Position numbers and translations under genes: made by a program | Part shown: piece by piece, positions 48,068 through 56,560 of the stretch | How positions within the stretch are numbered: position 1 is the first letter of the stretch | How the letters are laid out: every line of letters begins with the position of its first letter | DNA from: CAWGMT01 sp963823675 | Lineage (GTDB): Bacteria > Planctomycetota > Planctomycetia > Isosphaerales > Isosphaeraceae | Assembly (NCBI GenBank): GCA_963823675.1 | Contig: CAWGMT010000008.1 | Location: 372,001 to 436,000, forward strand | Direction of reading: 5' to 3' | DNA length: 64,000 nucleotides | The notes under the pieces: generated by a model | What the model was told of the DNA's origin: nothing | The model's input: the letters and a program-made list of their open reading frames with translations, nothing else | The model's database searches: none

Positions 48068-48694
48068 ATGAAGCACTCCGACGAGCCAACGACGGGCCGG
48101 GACGGACTGACATCCTCCGCCGCGACGTCCCGAAGCCTGCTCGATCGCGTCAAAGCGGATGAAGCCGCCGCCTGGGACCGGCTCATCGGCCTGTATGCGC
48201 CGCTCGTTTACAGGTGGTGTCGACGTACGGGCCTTCCCGAGCAGGAGACCGCGGACGTCTTTCAGGACGTCTTTCAGGCCGTGGCCACCCACATCGGCAG
48301 CTTTCGCAAGGAGAAGGAGGGAGACACGTTCCGCGGCTGGCTACGCAAGATCACCGAAAACAAGGTGCGCGACCATTTCCGAAAGGTTGGTCGGGAGCCG
48401 ACCGGCGAAGGGGGTACCGAAGCACAGCGCCGCCTGTCGGCTTTACCCGCTGATCCATCCATCGAGAGGGACGATCCCATGGACGAGCCCGCCGAGCGCG
48501 GCTTGTTCCGGGACGCCCTCGACTCGATTCGAAGTGAATTCGAGGCTCGAACGTGGCGAGCGTTCTGGCTGACAACAGTTGAAGGCCTCGCCGCCAAGGA
48601 TGTCGGCGCCGAACTGGAAATGAGCCCCGGCGCGGTTCGCGTGGCGAAGTCAAGGGTTCTCCGCCGGCTTCGTGAGGAACTCGGCGAGTTGTAA
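48068..48694 (+). CDS. ECF-family RNA polymerase sigma factor
   Basis: 208 residues. Region 2 is seen in AAAWDRLIGLYAPLVYRWC and ADVFQDVFQAVATHIGSFR, FRGWLRKITENKVRDHFRK; region 4 in WRAFWLTTVEGLAAKDVGAE with the recognition helix MSPGAVRVAKSRVLRRLRE. It is of the planctomycete type often paired with serine/threonine kinases. It is divergently oriented to the kinase with the haem motif, with which it likely forms a regulatory pair. Confidence 0.9.
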   Translation: MKHSDEPTTGRDGLTSSAATSRSLLDRVKADEAAAWDRLIGLYAPLVYRWCRRTGLPEQETADVFQDVFQAVATHIGSFRKEKEGDTFRGWLRKITENKVRDHFRKVGREPTGEGGTEAQRRLSALPADPSIERDDPMDEPAERGLFRDALDSIRSEFEARTWRAFWLTTVEGLAAKDVGAELEMSPGAVRVAKSRVLRRLREELGEL

Positions 48695-48808
48695 GCTGAA
48701 AGCACGGGAGTCGATCACACGCGATTCCAACGCGGTGACGGCCAGCCTCGCGGGCCTCGCTCTTCCCACACTGAAAGATTCACCAACGTCACCGGGAGAC
48801 TCACTCGT

Positions 48809-49307
48809 ATGGCCGACAATCATGCATTTGACGTCGTCAGCGAGATCAATCAGGCCGAGATGCACAACGCGGTCGTCCAGGCCCAGCACGAGATCGCCGT
48901 CCGGTACGACTTCAAGGGCACGCATGCGTCGATCGAGTTCAACAAGAAGGACAACACGCTGACGATACTGGCCGATCACAAGGGGCAGCTCGAGACGGTC
49001 TTCCAGGTCCTCAAGGAGAAGATGGCCCGGCGCGGCGTGCCGGTCGGACGCGCTGCGGCGCGGCAAGATCGAGGATGCCTCGCACGACACGGTCCGCGAG
49101 ATCCTCACGCTGCACACCGGCATCGATATCGACGACGCACGCAAGATCGTCAAGGACATCAAGCAGCTCAAGCTCAAGGTCCAGGCCCAGATCATGGACG
49201 ACAAGATCCGCGTCACCGGCAAGAAGATCGACGACCTCCAGGCCGTGATCGCTCATCTCAAGGCGCACGGGCCGGAATACCCGCTCCAGTTCGTCAACTT
49301 TACCTGA
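48809..49307 (+). CDS. yajQ: YajQ family cyclic-di-GMP-binding protein (frameshifted)
   Basis: About 165 residues. The N-terminal half ADNHAFDVVSEINQAEMHNA, VRYDFKGTHASIEF and LADHKGQLETVFQVL is followed, after an indel near 49050, by the second half in another frame (KIEDASHDTVREILTL, GIDIDDARKIVKDIK, DLQAVIAHLKA, ending LQFVNFT). Family members bind nucleic acid or cyclic-di-GMP. It is monocistronic by spacing, 114 bp after the sigma factor. Confidence 0.92.
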
Positions 49308-49472
49308 CTGGCAGAACATCAGCCCATGTGCACAGTCGTGGCCGGGTAGGTCCCGACGCTGCTGCAGAGCCGCGACCGGGTCGCCCGATCTATATAGTGA
49401 CCCGGATCGAGCCGGGCACGTGGCGATCGTGGCGACGGACACCGCAATCGCGGTCTTTGGGAGGAGGCAGAC

Positions 49473-50659
49473 ATGGGATTCTGGAACGGACGCGTCACGT
49501 TCACGCGGTATCGAGTCAGCGGACCTTCCCCTCTTCCGTTCGGCGAGGAGATTCTCGAGCTGGCCCGCAAGCATCTGATCGGCCAGCACGGCTCGGCGCG
49601 ACCTCGACCGACGGCGATCTCCACCGGCTGGTCCGGCGGCGATCACGTGCTCGACCTGACCCTCGACCTCGGCAAGAACATCGTGGACGACGCCCTGCAC
49701 CTGGCCATCCGCGATCGACACCGACAAGATCCCCGGAGCGCTGCTGCGCGCCTACACCCAGATCGAGACCGAGGCCCGCGCCTGGCTCAATCCCAGCGGC
49801 ATCGCGACCAAGGCCCAGAAACAAGAGGCCAAGGAGGCCGCCAGGCTCCGCGCCGAGGCCGAGGCGGCCGACGGCCGGTTTCGCCGGCTCAACCATTACC
49901 CGATTCTCTGGGACGGACAGACGAATACGCTCTACGCCGGCAGCGACGAGCACGAGCGTCCTCGAGCGGCTCCAGAGCCTCTTCCGCGAGACCTTCGACC
50001 GGACTCTCGAGCCGATCACGGCCGGCAGTCTGGCCGCGGATTCGTGGCCGGCGACTCCAGCAACCCAGAATCCCTGCCAGGAATTCCTCGGAGACGTTCC
50101 CCTCACGCTGGTTGCCGGCGACGCCGGCCAGACCACGAGCGTGGCCTGGTCCGGTGACGACCCCACCAGTCTGGACCACCTCGGCAACGAGCTTCTGGTC
50201 TGGATCTGGCACACGCTTCAAAACCAGGGTGATGCCATCTCACTCGCCGACGGCTCGGACGTGACGGTCATGCTTGCCAAGACCCTGACCCTCGACTGCC
50301 CCCGCGGCGAGACCGGCCGCGACCACCTGACCGATGATTCGCCAACGCGGCTGCCGGAAGCCCTGCGAGCCCTCCAGGCCGGCAAACTGCCTCGAAAGGC
50401 CGGCGTGGTTCTCGTCCGCCATGGCGCCCAGTATGAACTGACCCTGCAAGCCGAGACCCTCTCAGTCGCGGGTCTCAACCTCCCCAAACCCGAGGATGCC
50501 GGGCTCTCACCCCACGAATCACGGCTCGCGCGCCTCGATAGCCTTCGCCACCTCACCCAGACTCTCGACCTGCTCTTCCAGGCATTTCTGTCTCGACGAA
50601 TCGCGTCAAACTGGAACGAGGAGGTCATTCGAATTCGCCGCTGGCTGCAAGCGGCCTGA
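49473..50659 (+). CDS. conserved protein, possibly RdgC-like, function unknown (frameshifted)
   Basis: It begins MGFWNGRVTFTRYRVSG and ends RIASNWNEEVIRIRRWLQAA, about 390 residues. The middle lies in a second frame between about 49600 and 49955 (DDALHLAIRIDTDKIPGALL, LNPSGIATKAQKQEAKEAAR, FRRLNHYPILWDGQ), so at least three indels are needed. The N-terminal strand, the D-K-I-P block and the R-x-x-R/K-rich middle recall RdgC-type DNA-binding proteins, but I cannot confirm that. It is cytoplasmic, without membrane segments. Confidence 0.65.
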
Positions 50660-50973
50660 CAATCTGCACCCGCAAGATACCCAATTCACTCAAACCATGT
50701 ATTTACTGTATTTCATTCAATCTTCCTATATTTTCAGCGCGTTTCCGCTGACGGCAACGCATCTGTCGTACGGCGGCAAGACGGGTCACGGTAGGAGGGA
50801 TCCAAATCATAAGATTATCGTCCGACTGGGGCGGCGGGATTTAGTGAAATCCGTATAATTGTCGGGAACGCTGGTCACCAGGCACCGAGTGATTGCGATC
50901 TTGGAACAACGGGTTTGACCAAAGCGACCGAATGTCAGCCAATCACGCCGAATGTCCGGGAGGGGAATAATCG
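50660..50973. other. intergenic region before the peptidyl-prolyl isomerase gene
   Basis: Its first 100 bases are unusually AT-rich for this window (TATTTACTGTATTTCATTC). The rest holds a TATAAT box and an inverted repeat at 50837-50859. No gene is seen. Confidence 0.6.
50837..50859 (+). promoter_or_regulatory. candidate promoter with operator-like inverted repeat
   Basis: A perfect TATAAT at 50854-50859 is preceded directly by the inverted repeat GGATTT, AGTG, AAATCC (50837-50852). No good -35 lies 17 bases upstream, as expected for an activator-dependent or repressor-covered promoter. It would serve the isomerase gene 115 bp downstream. Confidence 0.45.
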
Positions 50974-52068
50974 ATGCGACGGACTGTTAATGTCAGCCTG
51001 TTGTACTTGTTCGCGTTGGGTTTAGGTGTTGTCGCCGCGAAGGGTCAGACTCAGGCCGAGAAGGCTCCGGCTCCGTCGGCGGGTGGTGCCGTGCCAGGCG
51101 TCAATCGACCTGCTATTCCGGGCGCGAACGACGTCGTTGCCATCGTGACCAACGGCAGCCAGACCGACAAGATCACCAAGGGCGAGATCATCAAGTTTCT
51201 GAGCCACTATCCCGCGCCGCGGCCCGAGGACCGCGAAACCGTCTTCAATGAGACTCTGGATGCCTTGCTCAACACCAAGTTGATCACGCAGTTCCTTGCG
51301 AGGCAGAACATCGCCGTGCCGCAGGAGAAGGTCGACGAGGAGATCGAGCGGCTCACGCAGCAACTCAAGGCCGACGGGCAAGACCTGGCGACGGCGCTGT
51401 TTCAGAGCAATGTCTCGATGAACGACATTCGCAAGGAACGCGAGCAGCTCATCCGGTGGTCGGAATATGTCAAGAGTAAGGCAACGGAAGCCGCCCTGCG
51501 GAGATTCTACGCCGAACATCGCGATCTCTTCAGCGGCACCCAGATCCGAGCCAGCCACATCCTGCTCAAGCTCGATCCCAACACCAGCCAGGCCGAGAAG
51601 GAGAAAATCCGCCAGAAGCTGGCCAGCATCAAGAATGAAATCGAGCAGCGCAAGCTGACGTTCGCGGAAGCCGCCAACAAGTATTCCGAAGATCCCGCCA
51701 ACGCCGGAGGCGCCGGTGGTGATCTCGACTACTTCTCCCTGAATTCCGGGTATATCGAAGAATTCACCGATGTGGCCTTCAAGTTGAAGAAGGGAATCAT
51801 TTCGGACGTCGTCGAGACTCCATTCGGCTTCCATCTCATCCAGGTGACTGATCGCAAAGAAGGCAAGCCGGTCGATTTCGACCAGAACAAGGCTGCAATC
51901 ATCAATGCGTTTGCGACAGAACTTCAGAAAAATGTCGTGATCGCCGAGCGGAAGACGGCCAAGTTTGACATCAAGCCCCTCCCTCAGGATCTCTTCCCGC
52001 GCGTGTCTGACGCGGATGCCGGAGCTGCGAAGGCCAAGAGCGCCGACTCCGCCAAGCCCAAGCAATAG
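50974..52068 (+). CDS. SurA/PpiC-type peptidyl-prolyl isomerase
   Basis: 364 residues with a signal peptide (RRTVNVSLLYLFALGLGVVAA). The chaperone-like N-domain (FNETLDALLNTKLITQFLA, EEIERLTQQLKAD) precedes one parvulin domain at about 190-295: IRASHILLKLDPNT, FAEAANKYSEDPANAGGAGG, DYFS and FGFHLIQVTDRKEG. It probably assists folding of envelope proteins. The tail is low-complexity and lysine/alanine-rich. Confidence 0.9.
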   Translation: MRRTVNVSLLYLFALGLGVVAAKGQTQAEKAPAPSAGGAVPGVNRPAIPGANDVVAIVTNGSQTDKITKGEIIKFLSHYPAPRPEDRETVFNETLDALLNTKLITQFLARQNIAVPQEKVDEEIERLTQQLKADGQDLATALFQSNVSMNDIRKEREQLIRWSEYVKSKATEAALRRFYAEHRDLFSGTQIRASHILLKLDPNTSQAEKEKIRQKLASIKNEIEQRKLTFAEAANKYSEDPANAGGAGGDLDYFSLNSGYIEEFTDVAFKLKKGIISDVVETPFGFHLIQVTDRKEGKPVDFDQNKAAIINAFATELQKNVVIAERKTAKFDIKPLPQDLFPRVSDADAGAAKAKSADSAKPKQ

Positions 52069-52142
52069 GCTTCTTGATCGGAGCCGGCGCATAGCAACGA
52101 TCGGACCACGAGATCGGACGCAATCGGTATTGGAGTGGGAAC

Positions 52143-53123
52143 TCAACTTGACGACAGGTCGAGGTCGTCAAGCCGTCCCTGTGCGTGCAAGCGGACGAAC
52201 CTGGCATAAGTTTCGGCGATGCCGTCTCGGAGCGAGGTGCGGGGGAGCGGCCCGAGCCGGCTTTGAAGACGGCTGTCGTCGAGGTCCGGCGCGATCGGCA
52301 ATTGCCGGTCGCCGTGCGTGATGAGGGTCCGCGCGTGCGGTACGACTGCACACAGGGCCTCCAGGAACCCGTCGATCGTCTCGACCGATCCCCGGACATT
52401 GAAGCATTCGGCACCCTCGAAGGGCTGGGTCAGAGCCCGGATGAAGGTCGCCGCGATGTCGCCGACATATTGCAAGTCCTGCTTTCCTCCGTAACTGATC
52501 CGGTAAGGCCGGCCCATCACAACCGCCTTGATCGCCTTGGTCGGCTCACTGGTCATGCCGAAATCCCGGCCGACGCCATAGACGGTCCAGGGACGCAGCC
52601 CGATGCTCGTGATGCCGTGGTCAAGCCAGTAGACCCTGGCATTGAGCTCGTTGCAGACCTTGAAGGCCCCATAATGCGAGACGGGAGCAAGATTCACCAG
52701 GTCGCCGACCGGTCCAGGTTCACCAGGCGCGGCTGGCCCGTGGACCGCCGCCGAACTGGCGTAGACGACCCGGCGAATCTGATCGGCAAGCGCGACTGCG
52801 GTCTCGAATACGGCCAGCGTCCCGATCACATTCACCCTCGCACCCAGGATCGGATTGGCCCGGCATGTCGGGGTTTGCAGACCCGCAAGGTGCAAGATAT
52901 GGCTGGCCTGGATTCGCTCGGCCGCTGAACGCACCGACTCGATCTCGGCAACATCGCCTGGCACGAAATGAACCAGCCGTCGCTCAGCAGGCTCGGCGAT
53001 CAAGTCCAGCCGATGCAAATCTTCCCGGAGGTCAAGAATCCAGACCTCCTCGCCCAGGTCAACCAGTTGTTTCGCCACCCAGGAACCGATGCAACCAAAG
53101 CCCCCCGTCATCAAGACACGCAC
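52143..53123 (-). CDS. NAD-dependent epimerase/dehydratase
   Basis: 326 residues, intact. The glycine motif is VLMTGGFGCIGSWVAKQL, the active site Ser is in VVYASSAAVHGP, and the YxxxK pair is in VSHYGAFKVCNE (Y-G-A-F-K). SIGLRPWTVYGVGRD and LQYVGDIAATFIRAL are typical of UDP-sugar epimerase-like extended SDRs. The substrate is unknown. It is 42 bp from the truncated VOC gene on the same strand. Confidence 0.92.
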   Translation of the reverse strand: MRVLMTGGFGCIGSWVAKQLVDLGEEVWILDLREDLHRLDLIAEPAERRLVHFVPGDVAEIESVRSAAERIQASHILHLAGLQTPTCRANPILGARVNVIGTLAVFETAVALADQIRRVVYASSAAVHGPAAPGEPGPVGDLVNLAPVSHYGAFKVCNELNARVYWLDHGITSIGLRPWTVYGVGRDFGMTSEPTKAIKAVVMGRPYRISYGGKQDLQYVGDIAATFIRALTQPFEGAECFNVRGSVETIDGFLEALCAVVPHARTLITHGDRQLPIAPDLDDSRLQSRLGPLPRTSLRDGIAETYARFVRLHAQGRLDDLDLSSS

Positions 53124-53165
53124 ATGATCTCTCCCTGTGATTGCCGAAGGTCTTCCAGTCTGAAA

Positions 53166-53348
53166 TCACCGATTCCACGGCGCGGGCCAAGGGCGACGCA
53201 CCGTCCGACTACCAGGTGGCCGGCAGTCCCCAGAGCCCGGTGTGATCAGTTTCACGGTCAGACCCAGGGTTTCTCGGTAGAATCGCTCGGCCCGGTCGAG
53301 ATCGTCAGCGTAGACGGCGGTTTCCACCAGGCACTGGATCGGTTTCAT
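53166..53348 (-). pseudogene. truncated VOC/glyoxalase family protein
   Basis: It begins KPIQCLVETAVYADDLDRAE and RFYRETLGLTVKLITPG, the first beta-alpha-beta unit of a glyoxalase/bleomycin-resistance (VOC) domain. It then degenerates into arginine/proline-rich text and stops after 60 residues, where the family needs about 120-140. Either a deletion removed the 3' half or a frameshift hides a very short remainder, since the next gene starts 42 bp on. Confidence 0.7.
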
Positions 53349-53716
53349 GATTATTTCGTATTCTGTCGGGTCCGCGGCGGCCGTAATCACCCGAATTCGC
53401 GCCGCTGGCTGGCTCAAGTGACAAGAACGAGTGCCCCGCTATGCAGTTGCAATACCTGACTATCGCTGCTTTTGCCCGGCGAACGCAAGCGGATTGTACC
53501 CGGATGATGATTCGTGGATTACACGAGATCTTGACAATCCAAAGCTCCCCGCGTAAAGGATTAGGTTGGCTCGCAACGACTCGAGCGGTGCCGCGTGGGC
53601 GCTCGCGGGGATCGTTAAGGGGCATTCCGTCGTAGGCCTCCCATTTCTTACGGAGGTTTCCGCCCCGCGAGTCCTAAGTCTTACCACTCGTCCCCGAGGA
53701 GGACGCTATCGGACCG
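53349..53716. other. infC operon leader region
   Basis: A perfect -35 TTGACA at 53531-53536 is followed 17 bases later by TAAAGG, a weak -10, in the plus direction; transcription from here would give a leader of about 150 bases before infC. No gene is visible. In many bacteria this leader is where L20 or IF3 regulate the operon, but I cannot draw a specific structure. Confidence 0.5.
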
Positions 53717-54220
53717 ATTGAGAGGGGTTTGAGGGTGAACGAACAGATCCGCATCTCCCCCGTGCGGGTCATCAACGCCGAGGGAGTCATGCTCGGCGTC
53801 ATGCCGACGAGCAAAGCCCTGGAGGCCGCTCGTGAGGCCGCATTGGATCTGGTCGAGGTTGCTCCCAACGAACGGCCGCCTGTCTGCAAGATCATCGACT
53901 ACGGCAAGTTCAAGTACACCCAGAAGAAGAAGCTCGGCAAGCAGAAGCAGCATCAGGTCCACATCAAGGAGATTCGCGTTCGGCCCAAGACCGGCGACCA
54001 CGACATCGAGGTCAAGGTCAAGCGGGCGCGTGAGTTTCTCGAGCAAAAGGACAAGGTCCTGATCAATGTCCTGTTCCGCGGCCGTGAGCTGGCCCATATC
54101 GATGAGGGCCGCAGGGTCATGGAAGAGGTTCTCCGTGCCCTCGAAGAATTTGGCAAGGTCGAAAAGAACCCCTCGATGGAAGGCAAACGGATGACGGCCA
54201 TCCTCGCCCCGCGAGCATGA
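53717..54220 (+). CDS. infC: translation initiation factor IF-3
   Basis: IF-3 binds the 30S subunit and polices the start codon. The N-domain begins NEQIRISPVRVINAEG, then ALDLVEVAPNERPPVCKIID, YGKFKYTQKKK, and the C-domain HQVHIKEIRVRPKTGDHD, VKVKRAREFLEQ, VLINVLFRGRELAH. The start is unclear: ATT at 53717 gives seven residues before NEQIR, the usual length, with GAGGAGG 14 bases upstream; TTG 53729 and GTG 53735 (with AGAGGGG 7 bases upstream) are alternatives. It leads the infC-rpmI-rplT-pheS cluster. Confidence 0.93.
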   Translation: MERGLRVNEQIRISPVRVINAEGVMLGVMPTSKALEAAREAALDLVEVAPNERPPVCKIIDYGKFKYTQKKKLGKQKQHQVHIKEIRVRPKTGDHDIEVKVKRAREFLEQKDKVLINVLFRGRELAHIDEGRRVMEEVLRALEEFGKVEKNPSMEGKRMTAILAPRA

Positions 54221-54469
54221 TTCGCGACCGCACCAACCGAAGTTGCGAACAGCTCGCGTCTGGACGCACGCAGTTTTGATGTGTTAGATTGGTTAGTTCG
54301 GGCCGCTCGCCTCGGTGCTCGGTGCCGCGCGCTTGCGAAGCCCACGGGAAGTCAATTCGCGCGGTAAGCACCATGCGCTGAACATTGTTGCGGTTTGCCG
54401 AGGCCGCCAGGAATTGGCGACATCGAGTGGCACCCGCGCAAGAAGAAACGGGAAAGGTATTCTGCTGTC

Positions 54470-54775
54470 ATGCCGAAATTGAAGACCCACAAGGGTATGA
54501 AGAAACGATTCAAGATCTCAGCCACCGGGAAGGTAAGCCACAAGCGCTGCGGATCGTCACACTTGATGAGTCATAAGAGCGGCAAGCGGGTACGGCGTCT
54601 CCGTAAATCCTCGACGCTCAACGTGGCGGCAGAATCACATCGGATTCGCAACGCCATGCTCGAGAAACAGTGCTCGAATCCCGACCATGTGACCGCGCTG
54701 AAACTGGCTGCCGTCGCCGCGCAGAAGGCGGCCGCAGCAGGCCCGAGCAAGACCGAAGACAGCGGGCAACACTAA
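54470..54775 (+). CDS. rpmI: 50S ribosomal protein L35, C-terminally extended
   Basis: Residues 1-65 are a standard L35: PKLKTHKGMKKRFKISATGK, VSHKRCGSSHLMSHKSGKR and RRLRKSSTLN. About 35 further residues (MLEKQCSNPDHVTALKLAAV and an alanine/lysine tail) go beyond the usual length. The ATG at 54470 is preceded by GGGAAAGG. It precedes rplT by 19 bp. Confidence 0.94.
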   Translation: MPKLKTHKGMKKRFKISATGKVSHKRCGSSHLMSHKSGKRVRRLRKSSTLNVAAESHRIRNAMLEKQCSNPDHVTALKLAAVAAQKAAAAGPSKTEDSGQH

Positions 54776-54794
54776 GAAGAGAGTGAGCTGATCC

Positions 54795-55193
54795 ATGCGT
54801 GCACCGAAAGGTGCGGCGCGGAACAAGGCCAAGAAACGCCTGTTTCACGCCGCCAAAGGATTTGTAGGCGGACGGCGCCGATTGCTCCGGTCGGCGAAGG
54901 AGACCTTGGTCCGCGCCGGCATGTTTTCCTTTCGCGATCGTCGGGCCAAGAAACGAGAGTTTCGGAAGCTCTTCATCATTCGCTTGACCGCCGCGGCCGA
55001 AATGCGGGGGCTGCGCTACAGCCGGCTGATTCACGGGCTGCGGCTGGCGCAGATCGGGCTGGACCGCAAGAGCCTCTCGGAACTGGCAATCCACGACGCC
55101 GAGACCTTCGACGCGATCGTTGCCAAGGTCCGCTCGGCACTCGAAGAGCATGACGCGGTCGTCAGGGCCCGCCTGAAAACCAAGACGGCCTGA
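54795..55193 (+). CDS. rplT: 50S ribosomal protein L20
   Basis: 132 residues. L20 nucleates early 50S assembly and represses its own operon in many bacteria. The text RLFHAAKGFVGGRRRLLRSA, ETLVRAGMFSFRDRRAKKRE, FRKLFIIRLTAAAEMRGL, YSRLIHGLRLAQIGLDRKSL is typical, with a normal length plus a short basic tail. GAGAGTGAGC precedes the ATG. pheS starts 10 bp downstream. Confidence 0.96.
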   Translation: MRAPKGAARNKAKKRLFHAAKGFVGGRRRLLRSAKETLVRAGMFSFRDRRAKKREFRKLFIIRLTAAAEMRGLRYSRLIHGLRLAQIGLDRKSLSELAIHDAETFDAIVAKVRSALEEHDAVVRARLKTKTA

Positions 55194-55203
55194 GCCGGGT
55201 CCG

Positions 55204-56283
55204 ATGATGTCGAGCGACTTGCCATCCAACCCGCTGACCGACCTGGACGCGCTTCGGACCACCGGGCTCGGCGCCTTCGAGAGCGCGACGACACCCGAGG
55301 CGGTGGAAGCAGCGCGGGTCGAATATCTGGGTCAGAAGCAGGGCCGGCTGAAGGGGGCCCAGGAGCGTCTCAAGTCGCTGGCGCCAGCCGACCGGCGGGA
55401 ATACGGCCAGAAGTTCAATGTGATCAAAGCCACGCTGGAAACAGCGCTCCAGGCGGCGAAAGCACGCGTTCAACAGCGGGCGGCGCCACTTGGCCAGATC
55501 GATGTGACCTTGCCGGGGATCCGCCCGCGCCTGGGCCACAAACATCCGTTGTCCCAAACAGCCGACGAGTTGATCGACCTGTTCGGCCGATTCGGTTTCC
55601 AGGTGGCCCGGGGGCCCGAAGTGGAGGACATCTATCACAACTTCGAAGCACTCAACATCCCACCGGCTCACCCCGCTCGCGATCCGCTCGACAACTTTTA
55701 CCTGGCCGCTCCAGCTTCACGTCATCCCGATTCAGGCGAGAATTCGCCGATCGTCGCGGACCAGGCAGCGCTCCGTTCTCCGTTCACCATGCTTCGGAGC
55801 CAGACCAGCACCGTCCAGATCCGGGTCATGGAGTCCCAGGAGCCGCCGGTTCGAGTGATTGCGATTGGACGAGTCTATCGCCCTGACACGGTTGATGCCA
55901 CTCACTCATTCATGTTCCACCAGATCGAAGGGCTGATGGTCGATCGTGGAGTGACCATGGCCGACCTCAAGTCGGTGCTGAGGCTCTTCGCCCAAAGCTA
56001 CCTGGGACGGGACGTCAAAGTCCGGTTCCGTCCCTCGTTTTTCCCCTTTACCGAGCCGAGCGTCGAGGTCGACATGCTCTGGCACGGCGGTGAGCGCTGG
56101 GTTGAAATGGGGGGGGCGGGCATGGTCGACCCGAACGTCCTTCGTTCGGTGGGCTATGACCCCGAAGAGATGACGGGCTTCGCATTCGGGCTGGGCATCG
56201 AGCGGCTCTGCATGCGGCGGCACGGGATCGACGACATCCGACTGCTCTATCAGAATGATGTCCGGTTCCTGCGTCAGTTCTGA
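55204..56283 (+). CDS. pheS: phenylalanyl-tRNA synthetase alpha subunit
   Basis: 359 residues. The N-terminal coiled coil (EAARVEYLGQKQGRLKGAQE) precedes the class II catalytic core: HPLSQTADELIDLFGRFGFQ (motif 1 region), RVYRPDTVDATHSFMFHQIE, VRFRPSFFPFTEPSVEVD (motif 2) and GFAFGLGIERLCM (motif 3). It pairs with the beta subunit encoded at 58367, from which it is separated by a small gene and a permease. Confidence 0.96.
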   Translation: MMSSDLPSNPLTDLDALRTTGLGAFESATTPEAVEAARVEYLGQKQGRLKGAQERLKSLAPADRREYGQKFNVIKATLETALQAAKARVQQRAAPLGQIDVTLPGIRPRLGHKHPLSQTADELIDLFGRFGFQVARGPEVEDIYHNFEALNIPPAHPARDPLDNFYLAAPASRHPDSGENSPIVADQAALRSPFTMLRSQTSTVQIRVMESQEPPVRVIAIGRVYRPDTVDATHSFMFHQIEGLMVDRGVTMADLKSVLRLFAQSYLGRDVKVRFRPSFFPFTEPSVEVDMLWHGGERWVEMGGAGMVDPNVLRSVGYDPEEMTGFAFGLGIERLCMRRHGIDDIRLLYQNDVRFLRQF

Positions 56284-56302
56284 GTCATCGGAGGCTTGTT
56301 CC

Positions 56303-56539
56303 ATGCAGACCGATTCTGGTCGCGTGATCATGGCGCCCAACGGGACGACCAGTGCCCAGAGCGTTCATCACCGCGACTTTCCCGAAATCCGGGCCGTGGG
56401 GGGTTCGCCCAGAGAAGCCGCCTTGCACCTCGCCAACAAGCTCGCCCGCGCGCTGGATTCGGCACTGACGGACTGGAGGCGTGAGAGCTTGAGTCACGCG
56501 CTCGCCGACGTCAAAGCCTTCGCGGATCAGGAGGGATAG
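56303..56539 (+). CDS. small protein between pheS and the permease, unknown function
   Basis: 78 residues. GGAGG lies 8 bases before the ATG, supporting translation. The text HRDFPEIRAVGGSPREAALH and LANKLARALDSALTDWRRES suggests a strand followed by a long amphipathic helix. No family is recognised. The position inside the pheS-pheT interval suggests cotranscription. Confidence 0.65.
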   Translation: MQTDSGRVIMAPNGTTSAQSVHHRDFPEIRAVGGSPREAALHLANKLARALDSALTDWRRESLSHALADVKAFADQEG

Positions 56540-56560
56540 GCTCGACGCCGCTGACATCTC

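Noticed and set aside
54395..54469. Upstream in-frame start for rpmI
   Set aside because: The added 25 residues are basic and unconserved, while ATG 54470 gives the exact L35 N-terminus PKLKTHKG with a Shine-Dalgarno-like GGGAAAGG upstream.
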